Below the pieces are notes generated by a model. The model saw only the letters and a program-made list of their open reading frames with translations. It searched no databases and had not been told where the DNA came from. From positions 3,286,001 through 3,350,000 of the forward strand of contig NZ_CP081299.1 of the NCBI RefSeq assembly GCF_019711195.1: 64,000 nt of DNA, in the 5' to 3' direction. How positions within the stretch are numbered: position 1 is the stretch's first letter; each line of letters begins with the position of its first letter. The translations under genes were made by a program, and so were the position numbers. Below are positions 36,468 through 45,058 of this stretch, in pieces. The DNA comes from Dyadobacter sp. NIV53 (GTDB taxonomy: Bacteria > Bacteroidota > Bacteroidia > Cytophagales > Spirosomataceae).

Positions 36468-38912
36468 TCAAAGCCTCCCCTTTTCATCATCCGAGGCATT
36501 ATCATTATGCTTACGTTTCCGCGCAAAAGTGTCCTTTCCAAAGCGGTAGGTAAAAGCAACACCAATCCGTTGCGTATCCGTTTTATTGGTTTGAAGATAA
36601 TCCGATTGGATCAGGCTGATTGATTTGTTATGGTAAACCCAGGAATGGAATAGGTCATTGGCAGACAAACGAATACTGCCCTTTCCATCCCAGATTTTCT
36701 TTTGAATTGAAGCATTGAGAATGTACATTCCGCTGGTCACAGCTTGCCCGCTGAAATCACGGCTTGCGTAATAACCACCAAACTCCGCACTCACGGTTTT
36801 GCTCAAAGTAAAGTAGTTATTAAGTTCAAGCCTTGCCATATTGGTGTCAAAACGAAGTTGTTCTCCGTAAACAATTCCTCTTAGTCCTATTCTGGAAAGT
36901 CTTAAAGTTGTATTTGTATACCACCATTTGGTTACAGAAGTGTTTACAGTTGTATTCAAAAGCACCATGTAGCCACCTTTTATATTATCGGGGCGATTGA
37001 TAAATATACTGTCTATGGTTTTGGTTGTAGGAAAAATGGAATTCGTAAACTTATTGTAACTCAATCCCATATTCAGGACTTGCTTGTGCTGATATTTGAG
37101 TTCCAGCCTGTTTTGGTACTGCGGATTGATATCCGGATTTCCTGAACTGTAAGTATATTGATCTCTTTGGAACAAAAACGGATTCAGCAACTGATAATTC
37201 GGTCGGCTTATCCTTCTAACCGCCATTAAAACAAACGTATTTTTGCCCTTATCATCTAACTTGTAACTTACAAAAGCGCTTGGGAATAAGCCAGTATAGT
37301 TTTTGGTAAATTCAGAACCTTCTACTTCTTCATTACCCAACTGATTACCATTAATATGCGTATTTTCCACCCGCAGACCCAATTGCGCTCCAAATCTTCT
37401 CCATGATTTTTGCCCGTTAATATAGACCGCATTGATATTTTCTTTGTACTTAAAATGATTGGAATTCGCATTGTCAATTACCTGAAAACCATCTGTTATT
37501 TTGTAATAGTCAAACACATTATCATTATTGATCACACTGGATTTAAAGCCGGTTTCCAGTTTTCCTTTGTTTTTAAATGGATGAACATAATCGGCTTTGG
37601 CCGTGTAAATATTAATGTCGGAAGGAATGAGATATATAAAATCACTTCTGCTAATTAATGCTCCATTTGGCTCAAAAGAAAGATTTCTCAACGTTTGATG
37701 TCCTTTGGACAAATAATGAAGATAATTGACATCAACAGAAAGTTCTCGCCCATAGTTATTCAACTTGTGAAGCATATTCAGATTTATTCCAGTATTGGTT
37801 CTTTTGTCGCCACCAATTGTACTTCCCGAACCGATAAGTTCTAACGAATTACTTGAATCGTAGTTTTTACTATCATATTCAAAGACTCCATTTCTATTTG
37901 TCTTGTTCAAATTAAAAATTACCCCGTATGTGGTTTTCGGCGTCGCAGCGAAATCGAGGCCAAAATTCACGTTGATACTTTTGTTTTTATAAACCTGATC
38001 GTTGACCAAATCCACTCTCGAAACCAATTCCGAAGATGCGTTGTAAAATCTTCGGTTGTAAATATCAAGTGCGTAATTCTTCTCATAATTATAGCCCAAA
38101 TTTGCAAACACATTAACCTTCTTACGGTTATAATTCAGGTTCAGCGCATCGTTGTTTCTTGCATATTTCCCTTGCGTTATACCCGTTGAAACACTTCCCG
38201 TCAGTCCTCCTATTTTATTCTTTTTCAAACGAATATTGATTACCGCATTTCCAGCCGCATCATATCTTGCGGATGGATTATCGATCAATTCAATTTTATC
38301 CAGAAGTCCGCCAGGAAGTGATTTCAGGTACGCGGCCAGATCTTGTCCCGACATGTAAGTGCTTCTTCCGTCGATCAAAACCATCACACCACTTTTACCG
38401 TTCAGACTTATCTCTCCGTTATTATTCACGGAAATACCAGGCGTTTTTTCCAAGACTTCCATCGTATTACTCGTTGCGCTGCTGATCATAGATTCTACAT
38501 TTACGATCGTTTTATCTATTTCCTGTTCAATTAAGGGCTTTTTCGCTTTTACCGTCAGTTCCTTTAATTCGACAGTTTTAGCAGGCAGCAAAATAATTAC
38601 TGGTAACGAAATAGTAGACTGGACATCGCTGATCGTGAGTGGAACGCTGACAAACCTCTTTTGTCCCATTGAAGTAATGTCAAGTAAATAAGTGCTGTTT
38701 TCCAAATTGCTAAATTGAAATTTCCCGTTCCCATCAGTTATTTCGCCTTTTACCATTGTAGAATCGCTGGCTTTAAGCAAACGGATAGTCGATCCTGGCA
38801 ACACTTCGTTTCCGGTATCTTTCACAACTCCCGAAATGGTTTTATTTACCGTTTGGGCATAAATCATATTGGTAAGGAATGCAAAAATTAGAACATTGAT
38901 TAACTTTTTCAT
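36468..38912 (-). CDS. outer-membrane beta-barrel protein (TonB-receptor-like)
   Basis: The 814-residue protein has a Sec signal, a carboxypeptidase-regulatory-like domain (ISGVVKDTGNEVLPGSTIRL, residues about 27-100), a plug-like region (EVLEKTPGISVNNNGEISLNGKSGVMVLIDG) and a long barrel with alternating strands ending in IGVAFTYRFGKDTF. A basic tail (ARKRKHNDNASDDEKGR) follows the last strand. This is the 'OMP_b-brl_3' class common in Bacteroidota; no SusD partner is adjacent. It is divergent from the LytS/LytT pair, which may control it. Confidence 0.9.
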   Translation of the reverse strand: MKKLINVLIFAFLTNMIYAQTVNKTISGVVKDTGNEVLPGSTIRLLKASDSTMVKGEITDGNGKFQFSNLENSTYLLDITSMGQKRFVSVPLTISDVQSTISLPVIILLPAKTVELKELTVKAKKPLIEQEIDKTIVNVESMISSATSNTMEVLEKTPGISVNNNGEISLNGKSGVMVLIDGRSTYMSGQDLAAYLKSLPGGLLDKIELIDNPSARYDAAGNAVINIRLKKNKIGGLTGSVSTGITQGKYARNNDALNLNYNRKKVNVFANLGYNYEKNYALDIYNRRFYNASSELVSRVDLVNDQVYKNKSINVNFGLDFAATPKTTYGVIFNLNKTNRNGVFEYDSKNYDSSNSLELIGSGSTIGGDKRTNTGINLNMLHKLNNYGRELSVDVNYLHYLSKGHQTLRNLSFEPNGALISRSDFIYLIPSDINIYTAKADYVHPFKNKGKLETGFKSSVINNDNVFDYYKITDGFQVIDNANSNHFKYKENINAVYINGQKSWRRFGAQLGLRVENTHINGNQLGNEEVEGSEFTKNYTGLFPSAFVSYKLDDKGKNTFVLMAVRRISRPNYQLLNPFLFQRDQYTYSSGNPDINPQYQNRLELKYQHKQVLNMGLSYNKFTNSIFPTTKTIDSIFINRPDNIKGGYMVLLNTTVNTSVTKWWYTNTTLRLSRIGLRGIVYGEQLRFDTNMARLELNNYFTLSKTVSAEFGGYYASRDFSGQAVTSGMYILNASIQKKIWDGKGSIRLSANDLFHSWVYHNKSISLIQSDYLQTNKTDTQRIGVAFTYRFGKDTFARKRKHNDNASDDEKGRL

Positions 38913-39103
38913 GGCTTTTACTTTTTGTGCTGTTAGCTTCTAATGAGGCAAATATTGGCAGCCAGCATTGCCATAAGAAATAATAGTGTCGTAACTTCCC
39001 AAATCACTGACAGAATGTTGTTTTAAGGTGTCGAAAAGTTTGGTCATTAATCTGACCCTTTACAGCACGAATTTCCCATCGTTCGCCATCTTATTTTATA
39101 GTA

Positions 39104-40192
39104 ATGGATATAAAAAATCACTTTTGCCAATCAACAAGGGCAACTAAAAAAGAGATGATCAAAGTAAAAGGAATAGACGAGAGTGATTTCAAATTAGGGT
39201 TGTACACAATTCTAACAGGAGTTGCTGCTTTCTCGATGTGGTTCGCCATAAGTTTTTATGCGGAAGCTGTTGGTGTGGGTGAAGTAGAAATTGTGGCGAC
39301 AATAGGGACTGCATTTTTTCTGGCAAGCGTTTTCTTTGGCAGGCATTTGGGGCAAATCTGGCTCGATCGCAGTGTTCCCGTATCTTACGAACTGTTAACC
39401 GGTATTGGAGTAAGTATTCTTGCTTGTATTGGCTGGATTTTTAACCATGGTGACCGCCCTTTCGTCAACCGTCCCGCACTCAATTTGCTTATGTATTGGC
39501 TGCCGTTTCTGGCTGCGAGCGTGGCATTAGGAATATTTGTTAAACTGGCCCGTTCAATCGGACAAAATAAATTAAAAGAAGCACAAACGGACGCCGCACA
39601 ATCTCAAAGTGAGTTGCATTTGCTTCAATCCCAGCTAAGTCCGCATTTTTTATTTAATACACTCAATAATTTATACGGATTATCGATTACACAACACGAA
39701 AAAATACCACCGCTTTTGCTGAGATTGTCGGACTTACTGCGCTATTCGGTTTATAATTCAAATGAAATTTATGTTCCGCTAAATGAAGAACTCGCCTATA
39801 TTGAAAACTATATTGAATTTGAGAAAATACGAATCGGTGACAGATTGGAATTAACAACTAACATTGAGAAAATAAGTGATTCCTCGATCAAAATCGCTCC
39901 AATGGTTTTAATCGTCTTCATTGAAAATGCTTTTAAACACTCGAAGAATACAGCGGACGACAAGATTTACATTGATATGTCTTTGAAGATATGGGGAAAC
40001 TCCGTATTGTTTTACATTAAAAATTCGCAAAATAAAGCTGCTCAGGAAAGTAGTATTATCAATAAAAGCAGTGGATTTGGCTTGGTCAATGTTAATAAAA
40101 GACTCCATTTGCTTTATCCAAAACAACACGAACTCGAAATCGAAAATGAAGAGACAAGTTATATCGTAAATCTTCGATTAAAAATAAAATAA
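39104..40192 (+). CDS. LytS-type sensor histidine kinase
   Basis: The 362-residue membrane kinase has four hydrophobic helices in the first 150 residues and a His_kinase domain with the phospho-His in QLSPHFLFNTLNNLYGL. The ATP-binding N box IVFIENAFKHSKN and G box SGFGLVNVNKRLHLLYP follow. It is paired with the LytTR response regulator 108 bases downstream, an arrangement that usually senses envelope conditions. The first Met is used; a second, MIKVKGIDE at residue 18, is also possible. Confidence 0.92.
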   Translation: MDIKNHFCQSTRATKKEMIKVKGIDESDFKLGLYTILTGVAAFSMWFAISFYAEAVGVGEVEIVATIGTAFFLASVFFGRHLGQIWLDRSVPVSYELLTGIGVSILACIGWIFNHGDRPFVNRPALNLLMYWLPFLAASVALGIFVKLARSIGQNKLKEAQTDAAQSQSELHLLQSQLSPHFLFNTLNNLYGLSITQHEKIPPLLLRLSDLLRYSVYNSNEIYVPLNEELAYIENYIEFEKIRIGDRLELTTNIEKISDSSIKIAPMVLIVFIENAFKHSKNTADDKIYIDMSLKIWGNSVLFYIKNSQNKAAQESSIINKSSGFGLVNVNKRLHLLYPKQHELEIENEETSYIVNLRLKIK

Positions 40193-40300
40193 GGAGAATG
40201 GAGGAAGAATGAGAGGAGAATGGAAGTTGGCGGATTACAGAATAACCTTATTTGACATACAACCGAGCTAACAGCCAATAGCTCAAAGCTAACAGCCATA

Positions 40301-41011
40301 ATGAAATTCAACTGCCTGATCGTAGACGACGAACCAATAGCCCGGGAAATTATAAAAACCTACTGCGGGCATTTACCTTATTTAAACATCGTGGCTTCCA
40401 GTGGAAATGCATTGGAAGCCAAAGCTATTTTGAATCAGCAAAAAGTGGATATTCTATTTCTGGACATCAACATGCCGGTTATGGATGGTGTTACCTTCCT
40501 GAAAACTTTACGAAACCCGCCACAGGTGATTTTCACAACAGCCTATAAGGAGTACGCGCTGGACGCTTTTGAACTTTCAGCCTGTGATTATTTGCTAAAA
40601 CCTTTCTCGTTAGAACGTTTCATTGTGGCAGTCGACAAGGCTTTGGAAAGGTTACAGATTCCACCCGCAGCAACGATTGAAAATCCTGAAAACAGGATTG
40701 AAGATTACATTTTTATAAAAACAGATGGTAAAATTTTCAAAATCCTGCATCAGGATTTGCTATATGCCGAAGCCAGCGGCAACTACACCAAAATCGTAAC
40801 TCCCCAAAACACTTTGCAACCTGCAATGACTTTTTCCAGTTTCGAAGAGTTATTACCCAAATCGCTTTTCCTGCGAATACACCGTTCTTTCATAGTTAAT
40901 AAGTCTAAAATCGATCATATTGAAGGAAATCGTTTGTTTGTGAATAAAACGGAGATACCGATTGGTAGTAATTACAGGGAAGGGTTTTTGAGGGAATTGG
41001 GATTAACTTAA
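40301..41011 (+). CDS. LytTR-family response regulator
   Basis: The 236-residue regulator has receiver domain residues 1-120 (DDEP acidic pair, phospho-Asp in ILFLDINMPVMDG, CDYLLKPFS). A LytTR DNA-binding domain follows, with DYIFIKTDGKIFKILHQDLLY, FLRIHRSFIVNKSKIDHIEG and PIGSNYREGF. It should be phosphorylated by the upstream LytS-like kinase and bind direct-repeat promoters; the divergent outer-membrane gene is a natural target candidate. The upstream spacer holds a 12-bp direct repeat (40266-40277 and 40287-40298). Confidence 0.93.
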   Translation: MKFNCLIVDDEPIAREIIKTYCGHLPYLNIVASSGNALEAKAILNQQKVDILFLDINMPVMDGVTFLKTLRNPPQVIFTTAYKEYALDAFELSACDYLLKPFSLERFIVAVDKALERLQIPPAATIENPENRIEDYIFIKTDGKIFKILHQDLLYAEASGNYTKIVTPQNTLQPAMTFSSFEELLPKSLFLRIHRSFIVNKSKIDHIEGNRLFVNKTEIPIGSNYREGFLRELGLT

Positions 41012-41013
41012 TC

Positions 41014-41105
41014 TTTCACGCAAAGTAAAAAAAGTAAAACGGCAAAGGACGCAAAGGTTAAATTCTTTGCGTCCTTTGCTCTTATCTTTCCTGCTTTGCG
41101 TGAAA
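41014..41105. repeat. nested inverted-repeat element
   Basis: Outer arms TTTCACGCAAAG (41014-41025) and its reverse complement (41094-41105) enclose inner perfect arms GCAAAGGACGCAAAG (41042-41056) and 41065-41079. The CGCAAAG word repeats inside the arms. The form is that of an interspersed palindromic repeat in the spacer after the response regulator; it could also terminate transcription. Confidence 0.75.
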
Positions 41106-41397
41106 CCTTCAATATCAATCTCCTTCTTTTCCCATAAATTTCTTTACAATTTCTTCTCTTTTTTTCATTCCAGGAAAATCGCAAAATCTTCCAACAAATT
41201 TGGGTTATTGCCTCAATGCATTTGATTCATTTCAAACTTCATTAATACCATAAAACAATCTACTTTCTTCTGATTTTTATACTATTTCAAGAAAAATTGG
41301 TTTTTTGTTTTTATTAATGCAAATGATGTAAGTTTACACTGATTTACATTAGTATTTCATTAACACACTTAAAATCAGACTTTTAACAAAAAGTAAA
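41106..41397 (+). promoter_or_regulatory. AT-rich leader with putative gdh promoter
   Basis: This 292-base stretch upstream of gdh has no gene. TTG at 41305-41307 and TAAGTTTA at 41329-41336, 21 bases apart, are a near-match to the Bacteroidota promoter, about 60 bases before the ATG. Confidence 0.4.
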
Positions 41398-42672
41398 ATG
41401 TCATATATAGAACCTGCTCCAATCAAGGATAAAGAGAATCCGCTGGAGTCCATGATGCAGCGATTTGATAAAGCAGTAGAGCTTTTGGGGATTTCAGACG
41501 AAATGTACCACATCCTGAAAGTTCCTCGTAAACAGGTAATTGTAGGTTTGCCGGTCACAATGGATTCAGGTGAGATCAGAACTTTTGAAGGTTACCGCGT
41601 AATCCACTCCACTATTCTTGGACCAAGTAAAGGTGGTATCCGTTTTGATCCGGGTGTTAATCTGGATGAAGTCCGTGCTCTGGCTGCATGGATGACCTGG
41701 AAGTGTGCTGTGGTAGATATTCCTTATGGAGGTGCAAAGGGTGGAGTTGCATGTAATCCAAGAGAAATGTCGGCCGGAGAAATTGAGCGTTTGATGCGAG
41801 CTTACACGACAGCTATGCTGGATGTTTTTGGACCGGACCAGGATATTCCTGCACCGGACATGGGAACCGGCCCGCGCGAAATGGCTTGGCTGATGGATGA
41901 ATATTCCAAGTCAAAAGGGATGACAATTCCTGCCGTTGTTACCGGAAAACCATTGGTTTTAGGAGGTTCGCTCGGGCGGACTGAGGCTACCGGGCGTGGT
42001 GTAATGGTATCAGCTTTGGCTGGTATGGAAAAACTTCGCATTAATCCTTACCGGGCAACAGCTGTTGTTCAGGGATTTGGGAATGTTGGTTCACACGCAG
42101 CTTTACTTCTAAGAGAACGTGGCGTGGCCATTCATGCAATCAGTGATATTTCTGGTGCGTACTACAATGATAAGGGAATTGATATAGCTGCTGCTGTTGC
42201 CTACCGCGACAATAATAAAGGTTCGCTGGAAGGATTTACGGGAGCAGAGCTAATTTCAGGTGATGAAATATTTACAATCCCGGTTGATGTTTTGGTGCCT
42301 GCCGCGAAAGAAGATGTGATCACCAGAAGGAATGTTGAGAGTATTCAGGCCAAAATGATTGTGGAAGGTGCCAATGGCCCAACTTCTTTCAAGGCTGACG
42401 ATATTATCAATGACAAAGGTATCATGGTAGTTCCGGATATTCTGGCCAATGCCGGCGGAGTGACCGTTTCTTATTTCGAATGGGTACAGAACCGTATTGG
42501 TTATAAATGGACCCTGGAACGCGTAAACCGCAGGACCGACCGTATCATGAAAGATTCATTTGATAAAGTTTACGAAACATCTTTAAGATATAAAGTTTCT
42601 CTTCGGATTGCGGCTTATATTGTGGCAATTGACAAAGTTTCGAGCACTTACAAATACAGAGGAGGTTTTTAA
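41398..42672 (+). CDS. gdhA: Glu/Leu/Phe/Val dehydrogenase (glutamate dehydrogenase)
   Basis: The 424-residue enzyme has substrate-binding GPSKGGIRF and PYGGAKGGVACNP with the catalytic Lys, and DMGTGPREMAW. The Rossmann nucleotide site is VVQGFGNVGSHAALLLRERG, and NGPTSFKAD and ANAGGVTVSYFEWVQN come near the end. It matches the hexameric GDH of about 420 residues and catalyses glutamate to 2-oxoglutarate plus ammonia. Cofactor preference cannot be read with confidence. A terminator follows. Confidence 0.92.
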   Translation: MSYIEPAPIKDKENPLESMMQRFDKAVELLGISDEMYHILKVPRKQVIVGLPVTMDSGEIRTFEGYRVIHSTILGPSKGGIRFDPGVNLDEVRALAAWMTWKCAVVDIPYGGAKGGVACNPREMSAGEIERLMRAYTTAMLDVFGPDQDIPAPDMGTGPREMAWLMDEYSKSKGMTIPAVVTGKPLVLGGSLGRTEATGRGVMVSALAGMEKLRINPYRATAVVQGFGNVGSHAALLLRERGVAIHAISDISGAYYNDKGIDIAAAVAYRDNNKGSLEGFTGAELISGDEIFTIPVDVLVPAAKEDVITRRNVESIQAKMIVEGANGPTSFKADDIINDKGIMVVPDILANAGGVTVSYFEWVQNRIGYKWTLERVNRRTDRIMKDSFDKVYETSLRYKVSLRIAAYIVAIDKVSSTYKYRGGF

Positions 42673-42694
42673 AAGAAGAAAAATTGATGGAAGA

Positions 42695-42726
42695 AAGGAG
42701 GATAGGTTTTTACCGTCCTCCTTTTT
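42695..42726 (+). terminator. terminator of gdh
   Basis: AAGGAGGA at 42695-42702 pairs with TCCTCCTT at 42716-42723, followed by a T run. Confidence 0.8.
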
Positions 42727-42931
42727 GGTTTAATTTCGTTACAATTGTAATATAAAAAAATGAAATCCTGTGTTACGTTACTGTTAACAATAAAGCCCTG
42801 CGAAATAAACAGCGTTTTCTTGCTCACAGATTATTAACTTTATGGGTTAATTACAAACCTGACTCAAACAGGTTCCTGAATAAAAAACTATAAATAAAGG
42901 CTTAACGTTAAAAGCCAAGAGCTCACTTACC

Positions 42932-44023
42932 ATGTCATTAAGTCCTCGTTTCATTGCCATTATCCTGGCCTTTCTTATTTCGCTCATTTCAACTACTTTT
43001 TTAGCTTTTGTAGATGGCGTAACAACAGGGATGTTATTCGTATCTGCTCTTTCTGCCTTTATATCCTCATTTTTTCTGGTTTATTACACGGTAGATATTC
43101 TTGTTTTCAGGGAAGTGAATAAAATGTACCGGACTATTCACAAGCTTAAAATGAAGGATTTCAATATAACTCCACGTAAAAAGCTCATTCTGGAATCCAA
43201 TCCCTTAAAGACTATCAATGACGAGATATTTGTCTACGTCACTAAAAAACAAAAGGAAATAGATGAGCTGAAAAGACTGGAATTGTTCCGTCGTGAATTT
43301 TTAGCCGATGTGTCGCACGAATTTAAAACCCCTATTTTTGCAGCTCAGGGTTTTATCCACACGTTACTGGACGGAGCCATGGATGATGAAAACGTACGTG
43401 AGCGGTTCCTGAGAAAAGCTGCCAGAAACCTGGATAGCCTGGATGTATTGGTAAAAGACCTGCTGGTTCTGTCGCAAATGGAAACGGGCGATATAAAAAT
43501 GAATATTGCTCCTGTCGATATTCGGCTGCTCACGCTGAATATATTCGGGAGACTGGAAAATATTGCTTCTGACAGGAATATCACATTAAAAGTGAAACCG
43601 GACGATTTGGCGGAAGTGTGGGTAAAAGCCGATGCAGACCGGATTGAACAGGTATTGCTAAACCTGATAGAAAATGCCATTAAGTACGGAAATGAAGATG
43701 GTAAAGTAATTGTGCACTTCAACGAAGGTAAAAAATATGTCGAAATTGCAATCCGGGACAATGGGCCTGGTATTGCGCAGGAACATTTGAACCGTATTTT
43801 TGAAAGATTTTACCGGGTGGACAAAAGCAGGTCGAAAGAACGGGGCGGAACAGGGCTGGGACTTGCCATTGTCAAACACATTATTAATGCGCATGACACA
43901 AAAATAGCAGTGATGTCTAAGCCCGAAAAAGGAACGACATTCTCTTTTAAACTTGAAAAGGCTTTTACAGAAAAAGTAAGCGAAGGCATTCAGGAACAAC
44001 ATTTTCCGGAACACAATTTATAA
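42932..44023 (+). CDS. PhoR-like sensor histidine kinase
   Basis: The 363-residue kinase has two membrane helices near the N-terminus (FIAIILAFLISLISTTFLAF and FVSALSAFISSFFLVYYTV) and very little periplasmic sequence. A linker follows, then HisKA with FLADVSHEFKTPIFAAQGF and HATPase boxes NLIENAIKYGN, IRDNGPGI, GGTGLGLAIVKHI. No response regulator gene is adjacent, so its partner is elsewhere. The small gap to the Dabb gene (31 bases) suggests co-transcription. Confidence 0.92.
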   Translation: MSLSPRFIAIILAFLISLISTTFLAFVDGVTTGMLFVSALSAFISSFFLVYYTVDILVFREVNKMYRTIHKLKMKDFNITPRKKLILESNPLKTINDEIFVYVTKKQKEIDELKRLELFRREFLADVSHEFKTPIFAAQGFIHTLLDGAMDDENVRERFLRKAARNLDSLDVLVKDLLVLSQMETGDIKMNIAPVDIRLLTLNIFGRLENIASDRNITLKVKPDDLAEVWVKADADRIEQVLLNLIENAIKYGNEDGKVIVHFNEGKKYVEIAIRDNGPGIAQEHLNRIFERFYRVDKSRSKERGGTGLGLAIVKHIINAHDTKIAVMSKPEKGTTFSFKLEKAFTEKVSEGIQEQHFPEHNL

Positions 44024-44054
44024 CTCTTAATTTTTAACTCTTAATTCAATACAC

Positions 44055-44354
44055 ATGTTCGTACACAACGTATTTTTTTGGCTGAAAGAAAAAGACAACG
44101 AAGAGGCACAAAAAGCACTTCTTGCAGGAATAAAAACGCTTGAAGCAATTGAATCCATCGAATCAGTTTATATCGGTACACCGGCTTCTACACGCAGGCC
44201 GGTTATTGATGCAACATATGATTTTGCCGAAATTTTAATTTTTGCTGATGAAGCTGCACATGATGTGTACCAGGTTCATCCATTGCACACAAAGTTCGTT
44301 GCAGACTGTGCACATCTTTGGAGTAAGGTTGTGATATATGATGTGGAAGCTTAA
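44055..44354 (+). CDS. Dabb (stress-responsive alpha/beta barrel) protein
   Basis: The 99-residue protein begins FVHNVFFWLKEKDNEEAQKALLAGI and ends VYQVHPLHTKFVADCAHLWSKVVIYD, the characteristic frame of dimeric alpha/beta-barrel (Dabb) proteins, with the conserved His in VHNVFFWL. Such proteins bind small molecules or act in stress; some are enzymes of polyketide-like chemistry. Confidence 0.92.
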   Translation: MFVHNVFFWLKEKDNEEAQKALLAGIKTLEAIESIESVYIGTPASTRRPVIDATYDFAEILIFADEAAHDVYQVHPLHTKFVADCAHLWSKVVIYDVEA

Positions 44355-44369
44355 GACTATTTGTGAGTT

Positions 44370-44487
44370 ATTAACAAGTTATCCACATTATCCACAATTG
44401 CGTTGTTGATAACTTGTTAATAGTTACAGATATTCCGTATTTCCAGCACCTTAGCTTACTTTTACGTATTTTGAAATCTGTGGATAA
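44370..44487. other. DnaA-box cluster with inverted repeat
   Basis: Perfect DnaA boxes TTATCCACA lie side by side at 44379-44387 and 44388-44396. A third perfect box on the minus strand is at 44479-44487 and a one-mismatch box (TTATCAACA) at 44404-44412. An inverted repeat of 14 bp (44370-44383 with 44408-44421) encloses the tandem boxes. All sit in the 232-base non-coding gap between the Dabb gene and a lipoprotein gene. It could be an origin-like, DnaA-titrating or DnaA-regulated site. Confidence 0.75.
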
Positions 44488-44586
44488 CTCGGTTTGTCGA
44501 TATGTGCATAAACATTCGTTAACAATATAACCGGCACTATTCTTTCCACTGGTTCGTTTAAATAATATCAAAAACGAACAAGTGCC

Positions 44587-44883
44587 ATGAGAAAAAGCAG
44601 AATAGGAACAGCAATAATCGGAGTACTGATATTAACATTAACCATCTCTTCCTGTGCATACAGATCATATGGCCCGGGTTATGATTACGGATACAGGCCG
44701 GGCTATGGATATCATTACGGGCCACCGCCACGAGTTATAGTAAGGCCAACTCCGCCACGTCAGATATACAGGAACTACGGCAGGTCAAGACATTACAACG
44801 AACGCAGAAGCAACAGAAATTTTACCGCCAAAGCCACAGGCAATATGGCCATAACGGTCGCAGTAACAGAGGCAGATAAGTAG
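44587..44883 (+). CDS. Gly/Tyr/Arg-rich small lipoprotein (C-terminal frameshift likely)
   Basis: A lipoprotein signal with lipobox TISSC is followed by a repetitive tail rich in Gly, Tyr, Pro, Arg (YGPGYDYGYRPGYGYHYG). As read, the last 21 residues (FTAKATGNMAITVAVTEADK) differ sharply in composition. Adding one T to the T4 run at 44820-44823 gives FYRQSHRQYGHNGRSNRGR and a stop at 44877-44879, matching the rest of the protein. It is probably a surface or periplasmic protein of unknown role. Confidence 0.75.
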   Translation: MRKSRIGTAIIGVLILTLTISSCAYRSYGPGYDYGYRPGYGYHYGPPPRVIVRPTPPRQIYRNYGRSRHYNERRSNRNFTAKATGNMAITVAVTEADK

Positions 44884-44895
44884 AGTCATATTTTT

Positions 44896-44944
44896 AATAC
44901 GGCTGAAAGATGAAATAAACTTGATTTTTCAGCCGTATTTTTTT
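44896..44944 (+). terminator. rho-independent terminator
   Basis: A perfect 13-bp stem, AATACGGCTGAAA at 44896-44908 with 44927-44939, is followed by a T run to 44944. Confidence 0.88.
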
Positions 44945-45058
44945 AATAAAATATTTGAATTTTTTACGTCAGCTATCGTTTTTCTCCCTAATCTTTGTAA
45001 TATTAATTTTAGACCTATTTGTTTGTAAAATCATCTGTCCAAAATCACTCCGCCCGAA

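Noticed and set aside
43345..43761. 138-residue ORF antisense to the PhoR-like kinase
   Set aside because: Opposite a fully conserved kinase domain; Ser/Phe-rich shadow with no recognisable domain.
44370..44487. Calling the DnaA-box cluster the chromosomal origin
   Set aside because: No dnaA or dnaN nearby, gene orientation is convergent around it and GC skew could not be computed; reported as a DnaA-box cluster only.
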